From: Antiquaquibacter soli
GTDB lineage: Bacteria > Actinomycetota > Actinomycetes > Actinomycetales > Microbacteriaceae
NCBI RefSeq assembly: GCF_030580675.1
Contig: NZ_JAUQUB010000001.1
Location: forward strand, 496,001 to 560,000
DNA length: 64,000 nucleotides
Reading direction: 5' to 3'
Position 1 is the stretch's first letter; each line of letters opens with the position of its first letter. Below the pieces are notes generated by a model that saw only the letters and a program-made list of their open reading frames with translations, was not told the DNA's origin and ran no database searches. Below are positions 55,278 through 63,276 of the stretch, one piece after another. The position numbers and the translations under genes are program-made.

Positions 55278-55322
55278 CCAGTTACCCTAGAAGAACTGGT
55301 GTCGACTTGGGGGTACAGATGA
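55278..55322 (+). promoter_or_regulatory. Promoter and leader of the second cell-wall-binding protein gene
   Basis: TACCCT (55283-55288) is a candidate -10, and it lies inside an inverted repeat CCAGTT (55278-55283) / AACTGG (55294-55299). A GGGGGT ribosome-binding site follows. A 7-codon GTG frame (55299-55322) ends in a TGA that overlaps the gene's ATG as ATGA. Confidence 0.35.
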
Positions 55323-57088
55323 CCGGCCGCGAACCACGGGCACGTCGAGTGGGCCTCAGGGCCGTGCTCGCCCTGTTGCTGCCCGCTACCGTGCTGTCGA
55401 CCCTCTTGGTGGGTGTCGCCCCCGCCACCCGGGTGGACGCCGCGGCGACGTTCGATCCCGGCTACATCATCAGTGATGCCCAGTTCTACGACTCGGACGC
55501 GATGACCGAGTCGGAGATCCAGGCATTCCTCGAGTCGAAGGTTCCGACGTGCCGGGTGGGCTACGTGTGCCTGAAGGACTTCACCCAGACCACCCAGTCC
55601 AAGGGCGCCGACCCGATGTGCACCGCCTACACCGGAGCGGCCAATGAGCGCGCTTCCCGGATCATCTACAAGGTTGCTCAAGCCTGCGGCATCAGCCCTC
55701 GCGTCATCCTCGTCACATTGCAGAAGGAGCAGAGCCTCGTCACCGACGACTGGCCGACGGCAGGGCAGTATCGAGCGGCGATGGGCGCGGGATGCCCCGA
55801 TACTGCGGGTTGCGACCCCGCCCAGGCTGGCTTCTTCCAGCAGGTCTATTTCGGTGCGTGGTACCTGATCAGGTACGGGAACCCGCCGGGTACCGGTCCG
55901 GGCACCCCGTGGTCCACGAACTTCGCGTGGAAGTTTGCGCCCGGCCGGACGGTCGACATCCAGTACAACCCGAACACGGCCTGCGGCACGAAGTCGGTGA
56001 CCATTCGCAACCAGCCGACCGCGAGCCTGTACATCTACACGCCGTACACGCCGAATGCCGCTGCGCTCGCCAATCTCGGCGGAATCGGCGATGCTTGCTC
56101 CTCGTACGGGAACCGCAACTTCTGGGACTACTACAACCGGTGGTTCGGAGACCCCACAGCGGGTCTCGACGGGGCCACCGTGACCCGGATCAGCGGCATC
56201 GATCGATACGAGGTAGCGGTGTCGATCTCTCAGCAGTCCTTCCCCTCACCCGCGACTGCCCCGGTTGTCTACGTAGCCACGGGGACGAACTATCCGGATG
56301 CACTGTCCGCTGCCCCCGCCGCGTTCCGTCAAGGCGGCCCCCTCCTCCTGGTGCCGCCGGGGACCGCGCTTCCCGCACCGATCGCGGCAGAGATCCAGAG
56401 GCTCAGGCCCGGCAAGATCGTCGTGGTCGGGGGCCCGGACTCCGTGTCGGAGGGCATGTTCACCCAGCTGAGCGCGCTCGCGCCTGCGGGCCAGACGGTG
56501 CGCCTCGGCGGCGCCGACCGCTACGAGGCGTCGCGGGCAATCGTCGACTATGCGTTCGACTCCGCTACCCGGGTGTATGTCGCCACAGGCGCGAACTTCC
56601 CCGACGCGCTGAGCGCGGGTAGTCCGGGTGGAGTCTTCGGGGTTCCGACCGTGCTGGTTCGGGGCACCGACAGCGCCGTCGATGACGCCACTCGGGAGTT
56701 CCTGATCGGACTCGGGGTGACCCAGATCACCATCGTCGGAGGGCCCAACTCGGTGTCGCAGGCAATGCAGACCTCGCTCGCCACGATCGCGCCGACAACC
56801 AGGCTGAGTGGAGCAGACCGAATGGAGGCCTCGCGCAATATAGCGGTCGACGCGTTCGGCTCGACGGGCTCGACAGAAGCGTTCATCGCGACGGGGTACA
56901 ACTTCCCGGATGCGCTGGCGGGAGCGGTGCTCGCGGCTAAGAGATCCGCCCCCCTCATCGTCGTTCCGGGTTCCTGCGTGCCCTCCGAAACACGGGCCGC
57001 TCTCAAGGCAATGGGTGTGACGAAGGTGACCCTCCTGGGCGGACCGGCATCGCTGTCGCGAAATGTCGAGTACTTCATGCCGTGCTGA
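55319..57088 (+). CDS. Secreted protein with a lysozyme-like N-terminal domain and three cell-wall-binding type-2 repeats
   Basis: 589 residues. A long signal peptide (cleavage near residue 42, VDAAAT) is followed by a roughly 240-residue domain with ISDAQFYDSDAMTESEIQAF and CGISPRVILVTLQKEQSLVT. The Glu in LQKEQS, the surrounding helical pattern and several Cys resemble a transglycosylase/lysozyme-type fold; this is inference. Three CWB2 repeats (about residues 290-589) end the protein with a terminal Cys, exactly as in the serine protease at 48391. The ATG at 55319 is used; an in-frame TTG 12 nt upstream is possible. The protein probably acts on, or crosslinks to, peptidoglycan next to the exported polymer. 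Confidence 0.8.
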   Translation: MTGREPRARRVGLRAVLALLLPATVLSTLLVGVAPATRVDAAATFDPGYIISDAQFYDSDAMTESEIQAFLESKVPTCRVGYVCLKDFTQTTQSKGADPMCTAYTGAANERASRIIYKVAQACGISPRVILVTLQKEQSLVTDDWPTAGQYRAAMGAGCPDTAGCDPAQAGFFQQVYFGAWYLIRYGNPPGTGPGTPWSTNFAWKFAPGRTVDIQYNPNTACGTKSVTIRNQPTASLYIYTPYTPNAAALANLGGIGDACSSYGNRNFWDYYNRWFGDPTAGLDGATVTRISGIDRYEVAVSISQQSFPSPATAPVVYVATGTNYPDALSAAPAAFRQGGPLLLVPPGTALPAPIAAEIQRLRPGKIVVVGGPDSVSEGMFTQLSALAPAGQTVRLGGADRYEASRAIVDYAFDSATRVYVATGANFPDALSAGSPGGVFGVPTVLVRGTDSAVDDATREFLIGLGVTQITIVGGPNSVSQAMQTSLATIAPTTRLSGADRMEASRNIAVDAFGSTGSTEAFIATGYNFPDALAGAVLAAKRSAPLIVVPGSCVPSETRAALKAMGVTKVTLLGGPASLSRNVEYFMPC

Positions 57089-57117
57089 TGCCGACTCGGA
57101 GTTCTTCAGAGGCGGAC

Positions 57118-57176
57118 TAGTCTTAGGGGGCATGTGTCGTCGCACCGCGACGCGTTTACCACCCGAGGATCGATGA
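57118..57176 (+). promoter_or_regulatory. Exporter promoter with a 14-codon upstream ORF containing a rare TTA codon
   Basis: TAGTCT (57118-57123) is a candidate -10. An ATG at 57132 opens a 14-codon frame whose TGA (57174-57176) overlaps the permease ATG at 57173 as ATGA. The ninth codon is TTA, a codon rarely used in high-GC actinobacterial genes. A competing reading is that the permease itself begins at the in-frame GTG at 57134. Confidence 0.4.
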
Positions 57177-58009
57177 ACTACATCAAGGAATTGCTCGCTT
57201 CGCGCGAACTCCTTGTCAACCTCACGCTTCGCGAGGTCAAAGGCAAGTACCGGCGTACGATCTTTGGTCAGCTCTGGTCGTTGGCGAATCCGCTGGCCGC
57301 CATGCTCGTGTACACCTTCGTTTTCTCGTTCATCTTCCAGATTCGTCCGGACAAGGGCGATCCGAGCGGCCTCAACATCTTCGCGCTGTGGCTGCTGTGC
57401 GGGCTGCTCCCCTGGCTCTTCTTCTCGAACGTGCTCAGTCTGGGCGTGAGCTCGTTGGTGTCCAACGCCGCGCTCATTCAGAAGGTCTACTTCTCGCGAG
57501 TCGTTCTGCCGCTGTCGCAGGTCGCGGCCCGCGCGTTCACGTGGCTCTTCGAGATGGGAGTCCTCGTGGTGGCGCTGGCGATCGTCGGCTCCTTCGTCTG
57601 GCCGTGGCTGCCGCTAGTGCTGGTAGTGATGCTCCTCTTGGCTCTCTTTGCAGCGGGGGTCGCCCTCGCCCTCGCCGTGATGAACGTGTACTTCCGCGAC
57701 ACCGAGCACTTCCTGACGATCATCCTTCAGATCTGGATGTACCTGACTCCGATCATCTACCCGATCTCGTTGGTGGAAACGCAGTCCCACAACGTCGGCG
57801 GGATATTCGGGACGCCGATCACGGTTCTCGATCTGTACTCGTTGAACCCCATGGTGCACTTCGTGCAGGTCTTCCGCGAGCTCCTGTATGACAACCGGTG
57901 GCCGTCCGGCGATGCGATGCTCGCGTGCGTGCTGTGGGCGATCGGATCCTTCACCCTCGGTCTGATCATCTTCCGGCGCAATGAGAAGGGACTGGCGGAG
58001 GCGCTATGA
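57173..58009 (+). CDS. ABC-2 type polysaccharide/teichoic-acid export permease (Wzm/TagG-like)
   Basis: This 278-residue membrane protein has six hydrophobic segments. A cytoplasmic N-terminal amphipathic segment (LTLREVKGKYRRTIFGQLWSL) is typical of Wzm/TagG and is followed by NPLAAMLVYTFVFSFIF. The loop VYFSRVVLPLSQV and the late motif YLTPIIYPISLV complete the pattern. With the ATPase encoded next it would export a lipid-linked glycan across the membrane. GAGGA just upstream of ATG 57173 supports that start over GTG 57134. The stop overlaps the ATPase start as ATGA. Confidence 0.92.
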   Translation: MNYIKELLASRELLVNLTLREVKGKYRRTIFGQLWSLANPLAAMLVYTFVFSFIFQIRPDKGDPSGLNIFALWLLCGLLPWLFFSNVLSLGVSSLVSNAALIQKVYFSRVVLPLSQVAARAFTWLFEMGVLVVALAIVGSFVWPWLPLVLVVMLLLALFAAGVALALAVMNVYFRDTEHFLTIILQIWMYLTPIIYPISLVETQSHNVGGIFGTPITVLDLYSLNPMVHFVQVFRELLYDNRWPSGDAMLACVLWAIGSFTLGLIIFRRNEKGLAEAL

Positions 58010-58743
58010 GCGAAGCAGTCCGAATCGAGGATGTGAGCAAGAAGTTCCGGCTCTACCACGAGAGGAATCAGACCCTGAAGTCGGCGATCATGCGTCGCCG
58101 CAGGTCTGTGCATGAGGATTTTTGGGCCCTTCAGGACGTGAGCTTCTCCGTTCCGCAGGGTTCGACCTTCGGCCTGATCGGCAGCAACGGGTCCGGCAAG
58201 TCGACACTGCTCAAGTGCCTCGCGAAAATCTATTGGCCCGACAAGGGGAGCATCGCCTACGACGGCCGGATGGCGGCGCTCCTGGAGGTGGGCTCCGGGT
58301 TCCACCACGAGTTGTCGGGCCGAGAGAACATCTATCTCAACGGTTCCATACTCGGCATGTCGAAGAAGGAGATCGACCGCAAATTCGACGAGATCATCGA
58401 TTTCTCGGGGGTCGAGAAGTTCATCGACCAGCCGGTGAAGAACTACTCGTCAGGCATGTATGTGCGGCTGGGATTCTCGGTCGCCATCAGCGTCCAGCCG
58501 GACATCCTCATCGTCGACGAGGTGCTCGCCGTGGGGGATGCCGAGTTCCAGGAGAAGTGCTTCGCGAAGTTCCGCGACTACCGCGAACAGGGGCGAACTG
58601 TGGTGCTCGTGAGTCACTCGATGGGGTCTGTTCGGGCCATGTGCGACCAGGTCGCCTGGCTGAACAAGGGGCACATCATGCAGGTGGGGGAGACGGCATC
58701 CACCATTGCTGCGTACGAGAAGTCGCTCGACCTGGGGCGCTAG
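58006..58743 (+). CDS. ABC polysaccharide/teichoic-acid export ATPase (Wzt/TagH-like, short form)
   Basis: This 245-residue ATPase has Walker A GSNGSGKST (about residues 60-68), a Q-loop region at GSGFHHELSGRENIYLNG, signature YSSGMYVRLGFSVA and Walker B DILIVDEVLAVGD. The N-terminal extension before the Walker A (FRLYHERNQTLKSAIMRRR) is typical of the Wzt/TagH group. The protein ends soon after the nucleotide-binding domain and has no C-terminal carbohydrate-binding domain. Export therefore should not depend on a Wzt-type end-cap recognition domain. It is coupled to the permease by a 4-nt overlap. Confidence 0.93.
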   Translation: MSEAVRIEDVSKKFRLYHERNQTLKSAIMRRRRSVHEDFWALQDVSFSVPQGSTFGLIGSNGSGKSTLLKCLAKIYWPDKGSIAYDGRMAALLEVGSGFHHELSGRENIYLNGSILGMSKKEIDRKFDEIIDFSGVEKFIDQPVKNYSSGMYVRLGFSVAISVQPDILIVDEVLAVGDAEFQEKCFAKFRDYREQGRTVVLVSHSMGSVRAMCDQVAWLNKGHIMQVGETASTIAAYEKSLDLGR

Positions 58744-58772
58744 GGGATTTGCTGCCGTATTCCGGCTCCCGA

Positions 58773-58778
58773 TAGATT
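58773..58778 (+). promoter_or_regulatory. -10 element of the DUF616 gene
   Basis: TAGATT ends exactly 6 nt before the ATG at 58785, with no Shine-Dalgarno in between. Confidence 0.55.
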
Positions 58779-58784
58779 CTGGCA

Positions 58785-59687
58785 ATGACCCGAGGCACCG
58801 AAGCCCGCACTTCGACGGCTCCCAAACGAGTCGTGTACACGGCCGTCGTCGGTGGCTACGAGCAACTCAACGACCAGCCAGTCGCGAAAGAAAGCGGCAC
58901 CGATTTCGTGTGCTTCACGGACGACCCGGATCTTCGAAGCGATACGTGGCAGTTGCGTGTGATCGAGCCCCGGTTTCCGCTCGATCCCATCCGCAGCGCA
59001 CGATTCCTCAAGTGCCGCGGAACCGAGCTGCTTTCGGACTACGACGAGTCTTTGTGGATCGACAACAGCGTGAGGTTGAAGCGCGATCCGAGCCGGCTCT
59101 TCGACGATTGGCTCTCGGATGCCGATCTGGCTGTCCCCCGGCACAGTCTGCGGGGCAGCGTCATCGCCGAGTTCGAGGCCGTGGCAACGCTCGGCTACGA
59201 CGATTCGGCTCGCGTCTATGAGCAGCTCATCCACTACACGCAGCTCAACGAGCGGGTTCTCCACGATGTTCCCTTCTGGACGGCTCTCATCGCCCGGCGC
59301 CATGCGGCCCCGGTTCTCGACAGAATGGAACTCTGGTACGACCATCTGCTGCGGTACTCACGTCGCGATCAGCTGTCGGTGAACTTCGTTCTCGCCGATG
59401 CCCCGTTCGAGATCCGCGTCATCGAGGTCGACAACGCTGAGTCCGACTTCCACGAGTGGCCCGTCCACAACAACCGGAACTGGTCGCTCACCCGCGGAAG
59501 CTTCTCCCGCGCGCTGCGGATCCCGCTGGCTGAAGTGGGTGAGAGGGACAACCTCATCCGCGAGCTCCAAGAGCGGCTCGCCGACGAGCGCGATCGCGCG
59601 GTGCGAATCGAGGAGTCCTACCAGAAGTCGTTCTCCTGGCGGGTGACGCGCCCTGTGCGCGCGGTGCGCGATTTCCTCAAGCGCTGA
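58785..59687 (+). CDS. DUF616 / TOD1-like glycosyltransferase
   Basis: This 300-residue cytoplasmic protein matches the DUF616 family: VVYTAVVGGYEQLNDQPVA at the N-terminus, FVCFTDDPDLRSDTWQLR, ARFLKCRGTELLSDYDESLWIDNSV, and the acidic WIDNS motif that is the family hallmark. Related eukaryotic and bacterial proteins are glycosyltransferases with a GT-A-like fold. The C-terminus is a helical, charged tail (RDNLIRELQERLADERDRA), possibly a coiled coil for membrane or partner contact. It follows the exporter genes and is probably one of the transferases that build the exported polymer. Donor and acceptor are unknown. Confidence 0.78.
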   Translation: MTRGTEARTSTAPKRVVYTAVVGGYEQLNDQPVAKESGTDFVCFTDDPDLRSDTWQLRVIEPRFPLDPIRSARFLKCRGTELLSDYDESLWIDNSVRLKRDPSRLFDDWLSDADLAVPRHSLRGSVIAEFEAVATLGYDDSARVYEQLIHYTQLNERVLHDVPFWTALIARRHAAPVLDRMELWYDHLLRYSRRDQLSVNFVLADAPFEIRVIEVDNAESDFHEWPVHNNRNWSLTRGSFSRALRIPLAEVGERDNLIRELQERLADERDRAVRIEESYQKSFSWRVTRPVRAVRDFLKR

Positions 59688-59717
59688 CTCACCGGGATAG
59701 CTCAGGGAGAGCATTGC

Positions 59718-59723
59718 TACGAT
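59718..59723 (+). promoter_or_regulatory. Candidate -10 element before the GT2-GT4 fusion gene
   Basis: TACGAT (extended as TTGCTACGAT) would start transcription near 59730, giving a leader of about 44 nt that contains AAGGAG (59757-59762), 11 nt before the ATG at 59774. Confidence 0.45.
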
Positions 59724-59773
59724 AGCCCAGTCCTCCGAACCTCCCTCGGGGTGCATAAGGAGTATCGGCTTTC

Positions 59774-62251
59774 ATGTCTCACACGATCCCCGGACTCGTC
59801 TCCGTGGTCCTCGTCAACTTCCGCGGCACGGATGACACCCTCGAGGCGGTCCGCGTCCTGCGCGGAGTCGACTGGCCGGCCGAGAGGCTCGAGATCGTCG
59901 TCGTCGAGAACGGATCCGGGGATGACAGCGCCGAGCGCCTCGCCCGCGAGGCCGAGGGCATCACGCTCGTCGTGTCGAACGAGAACCTCGGGTTCACGGG
60001 TGGGTCGAACCTCGGCGTCGCCCGCTCGCGCGGGGAGTTCGTCGCGTTCCTCAACAACGACGCCAAGCCGGACCCTGCGTGGATCAAGACCGCGGTGGCA
60101 CGGTTCGGCAAGTCGAGCCGCATCGGCGCGATCGCGAGCCGGGTCCTGGATTGGGACGGCAAGCACGTCGACTACATCGGCTCGGCGATGACGTGGTACG
60201 GCATGGGCTTCAAGCCGCACACTGCCGAGCGCGTGCCCTCGGGCGCCCAGACGGTCAAGGACGTCCTGTTCGGCACGGGATCGGCCATGTTCGTCCGCCG
60301 GTCGGTCTTCGACGAGGTCGGCGGCTTCGACGAGCGCTACTTCATGTTCTTCGACGACGTCGACCTCGGCTGGCGGATCAACCTCGCCGGTTACCGCGTC
60401 GTCTACGAGCCCGCTTCCCTCGCCTTCCACAAGCACCACGCGTCGATGAGCTCGTTCGGCGCGCACAAGGAGACCTACCTCCTCGAGCGCAATGCCCTGT
60501 ACACGCTGTACAAGAACATCGGGGAGGAGTCCGTCGGCACCGCCGTCCAGGCGGCGATGTCGCTCGCGATCCGTCGCGCGGTCACCAAGGGCGGCCTGGA
60601 CTCCACGGAGTTCGACCTGCGGGGCACGGGCAGCAACGAGCCGCGGGTCGAGACCTCGTCCGAGCTCGTGGCGACGGCCTATGCGATCGACCAGTTCGTC
60701 GAGAACCTGCCGTCGTTCACCGAGACTCGCGAGAAGATCCAGGCGGACCGCCAGGTGTCGGAGGCGCGGATCTGGAAGCTCTTCGAGATGCCGGATGCGC
60801 CGGTCTACCAGGAGCACGACTACCTCGTGGGCTACGAGAACATCGTCACCACCTTCGACGTCTCCGAGCCGCCGGTCACGACGAAGGTCGTGATCGTCAC
60901 GGGCGACCCGATCGGCGCGAAGCTCGCCGGCCCCGCCATCCGCGCCTGGAACATGGCCGAGCTGCTCTCCCGCACGACCGCGGTGACGCTCGTGAGCCTC
61001 ACCGGAGTCGAGGACGTCGACGCGCCCTTCGACGTCGTCCATGTGCCGATCGGCGACGACCGGGCATTCTCCAAGCTCGAGGCCGCCGCGGACATCATCG
61101 TCTTCCAGGGCCACGCGATGGCCGTCTTCGACTCCCTTCGCAAGTCGAAGAAGATCCTCGTCGTCGACTTGTACGACCCGATGCACCTCGAGCAGCTCGA
61201 GCAGGGCCGAGAGCTTCCCCCCGCCCAGTGGGACCGCCAGGTGAGCGACGCGACGGACACCCTCAACGACCAGATCGCGCGCGGAGACTTCTTCCTTTGC
61301 GCTTCGGAGCGGCAGCGGCTGTTCTGGCTCGGCCAGCTCGCGGGGCTCGGTCGGATCAATCCGCAGAACTACATCGGCGACCCCGATCTCGAGGGGCTCA
61401 TCGCTGTCGCGCCCTTCGGCCTCTCGTCGACCCCGCCGACCCACTCGCGCGACGTGCTCAAGGGAGTCCTCCCGGGAATCTCCCGCGATGACAAGGTCCT
61501 GCTGTGGAGCGGGGGGCTGTACAACTGGTTCGACCCGAAGACGCTCATCCGAGCCGTCGCGGCCCTCTCGAAGAAGCGGGGCAACGTCCGCCTGTTCTTC
61601 CAGGGCACCAAGCATCCCCACCCCGGTGTACCGGAGATGGAGATCGTCGGCCAGTCCCGCTCCCTCGCGCGGGAGCTCGACGTGCTCGACAGCTCGGTGT
61701 TCTTTAACGCCTCGTGGGTGGACTACGCCGATCGCGGCAACTACTTGCTCGAGGCCGACGCCGGGGTGAGCACGCACTTCTCGCACATCGAGACGACGTT
61801 CTCCTTCCGCACCCGTATCCTCGACTACCTGTGGGCGGAGCTCCCGATGGTGGTCACCGAGGGCGACCACTTCGCCGAGCTCGTCGCCCGCGAGAAGCTG
61901 GGCATCGTCGTGCCGGCGGAGGATGTGAAGGCGCTCGCCGCCGCCCTCGACAAGGTGCTCTTCGACGAGAAGTTCATCGAGCAGGCGCGCAAGAACATCC
62001 GCCGCGTGCGCGAGCAGTACTACTGGGAGGCTGCACTCGCTCCGCTTCTCGATTTCGTCGCGGCGCCGCACCACGCCCAGGACAACGCGGGCCTCGCCGC
62101 AGGCATCACCAAGCCCGCGCGGCCGCGCCAGCGACCCAACCGCCACAAGTCCGCTCTGCGGCGCGACCTCGGGCTCGTTGCCCACTACTTGAAGAACGGC
62201 GGACCGCGGCTGGTGCTCTCCAAGATCCGCCGTCGGCTCGGGCGCGGGTGA
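59774..62251 (+). CDS. Bifunctional glycosyltransferase, GT2 plus GT4 domains
   Basis: 825 residues with two complete catalytic modules. The N-terminal GT-A domain (about 1-260) has VSVVLVNFRGTDDTLEAVRV, ENLGFTGGSNLGVARSRGEF, the acidic NNDAKPDP and FMFFDDVDLGWRINLAGYR. The C-terminal GT-B module (about 370-790) has IGAKLAGPAIRAWNMAELL, the nucleotide-binding WSGGLYNWFDPKTLIRAV and a late donor-site region at TRILDYLWAELPMVV. A linker of about 110 residues joins them. Such fusions usually add two successive sugars to one acceptor. A 30-residue basic C-terminal tail may bind membrane. An AAGGAG lies upstream of the ATG, and the next GT2 gene starts 1 nt after the stop. Confidence 0.88.
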   Translation: MSHTIPGLVSVVLVNFRGTDDTLEAVRVLRGVDWPAERLEIVVVENGSGDDSAERLAREAEGITLVVSNENLGFTGGSNLGVARSRGEFVAFLNNDAKPDPAWIKTAVARFGKSSRIGAIASRVLDWDGKHVDYIGSAMTWYGMGFKPHTAERVPSGAQTVKDVLFGTGSAMFVRRSVFDEVGGFDERYFMFFDDVDLGWRINLAGYRVVYEPASLAFHKHHASMSSFGAHKETYLLERNALYTLYKNIGEESVGTAVQAAMSLAIRRAVTKGGLDSTEFDLRGTGSNEPRVETSSELVATAYAIDQFVENLPSFTETREKIQADRQVSEARIWKLFEMPDAPVYQEHDYLVGYENIVTTFDVSEPPVTTKVVIVTGDPIGAKLAGPAIRAWNMAELLSRTTAVTLVSLTGVEDVDAPFDVVHVPIGDDRAFSKLEAAADIIVFQGHAMAVFDSLRKSKKILVVDLYDPMHLEQLEQGRELPPAQWDRQVSDATDTLNDQIARGDFFLCASERQRLFWLGQLAGLGRINPQNYIGDPDLEGLIAVAPFGLSSTPPTHSRDVLKGVLPGISRDDKVLLWSGGLYNWFDPKTLIRAVAALSKKRGNVRLFFQGTKHPHPGVPEMEIVGQSRSLARELDVLDSSVFFNASWVDYADRGNYLLEADAGVSTHFSHIETTFSFRTRILDYLWAELPMVVTEGDHFAELVAREKLGIVVPAEDVKALAAALDKVLFDEKFIEQARKNIRRVREQYYWEAALAPLLDFVAAPHHAQDNAGLAAGITKPARPRQRPNRHKSALRRDLGLVAHYLKNGGPRLVLSKIRRRLGRG

Positions 62252-62252
62252 G

Positions 62253-63248
62253 GTGACCCGCGTCTCGGTCGCGCTCTGCACCCACAACGGGGCGCGGTTC
62301 GTCGGAGCGCAGGTTCAGAGCATCCTCTTGCAGTCCCGCGTGCCCGAGGAGATTGTCCTGTCGGACGATGCGTCGACGGATGACTCGGTCGACATCGTCG
62401 AGCGCGCAGTGGCGGGCACCGGCGTCCACCTCGTCGTGCTGCGCAACCCGACCGCCCTCGGCTACGTCGCCAATTTCGAACAGGCCCTCGCTGCGACGAC
62501 CGGCGACCTGGTCGCGCTGTGCGACCAGGACGACGTGTGGCACCCGAACAGGATCGAGCGCGCCCTCGAGCTCTTCGAGGCCGACCCCGAGTTGCTCCTC
62601 GTCCACTCCGACGCTCGCCTCGTCGATGCCGACGGCGTGCCGCTCGGGCACACCCTCTTCGACGCCCTCGGCCTCTCGCCGCAGGAGCGCGCGGAGGCGG
62701 CCTCCGGGGACGAGCTCGCAGTCCTCCTGCGCCGGAATCTCGTCACGGGCGCGACGGCCATGGTGGGCCGCCGGGCAGTCGACCTCGCGATGCCGTTCCC
62801 CGAGCACTGGGTCCACGACGAGTGGCTCGCCATGATCGCGGTGAGTGCCGGCACGGGCATCCTTCTGGATGAGTCCCTCGTCGACTACCGGCAGCACGGC
62901 TCCAACCAGATCGGCGTGACGCGACTGGGCCTGCGCGGCAAGATCGGTCGCATTCTCGAACCCCGCAATGGCCGCAACGTCTACCTGGAGGCCCGCGCGC
63001 GCGTCCTTGCCAATCGACTGCACGCGCTCGGCGATGCCGTGCGTCCGGATGCGGTTCGCCGCGTGGATGAGAAGCTCGAGCACCTGTCCGTCCGGGCGAC
63101 CTTCGCGCGGTCGCGCTGGCGGCGCATCCGTCCGGTCCTGCGGGAGGTCCGGACGGGCCGCTACGCCCGCTACAGCCGGGGCTGGGGCGACGTCCTGCGC
63201 GATCTCCTGCAACCCGCTGGAGTTCTCCCCGGCGTCGGAGGCGAGTGA
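62253..63248 (+). CDS. GT2 glycosyltransferase, rhamnosyltransferase-like
   Basis: This 331-residue GT-A enzyme has VSVALCTHNGARFVGAQVQSI, DDASTDDSVDIVERA, and the metal motif CDQDDVWHPNRIERALELF. SLVDYRQHGSNQIGV matches the motif seen in the GT2 at 47367, so the two are paralogues. The family includes many dTDP-rhamnose-using enzymes. The GTG start begins almost at the stop of the fusion glycosyltransferase gene, so the two are co-translated. The end of the protein is basic and helical. Confidence 0.86.
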   Translation: MTRVSVALCTHNGARFVGAQVQSILLQSRVPEEIVLSDDASTDDSVDIVERAVAGTGVHLVVLRNPTALGYVANFEQALAATTGDLVALCDQDDVWHPNRIERALELFEADPELLLVHSDARLVDADGVPLGHTLFDALGLSPQERAEAASGDELAVLLRRNLVTGATAMVGRRAVDLAMPFPEHWVHDEWLAMIAVSAGTGILLDESLVDYRQHGSNQIGVTRLGLRGKIGRILEPRNGRNVYLEARARVLANRLHALGDAVRPDAVRRVDEKLEHLSVRATFARSRWRRIRPVLREVRTGRYARYSRGWGDVLRDLLQPAGVLPGVGGE

Positions 63249-63261
63249 TACTCGAGGATGC

Positions 63262-63267
63262 TAGCCT
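63262..63267 (+). promoter_or_regulatory. Candidate -10 element of the last gene
   Basis: TAGCCT ends 9 nt before the ATG at 63277. No Shine-Dalgarno is evident. Confidence 0.35.
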
Positions 63268-63276
63268 GGCGCGGGT

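Noticed and set aside
57134-57172. Longer N-terminus of the export permease starting at GTG 57134
   Set aside because: The ATG at 57173 has GAGGA upstream and gives a typical N-terminus. The GTG remains possible and is stated as the alternative in the uORF finding.
59693-59725. tRNA-like 5' segment (GGGATAGCTCAG followed by GAGCA)
   Set aside because: The D-arm-like part is followed by no proper anticodon stem, T-arm (GGTTCGA) or matching acceptor strand. It is better read as part of the leader of the 59774 gene with a TACGAT -10.
59717-62287. 856-codon open frame on the minus strand
   Set aside because: It is antisense to the GT2-GT4 fusion gene, whose domains are clear; shadow composition only.
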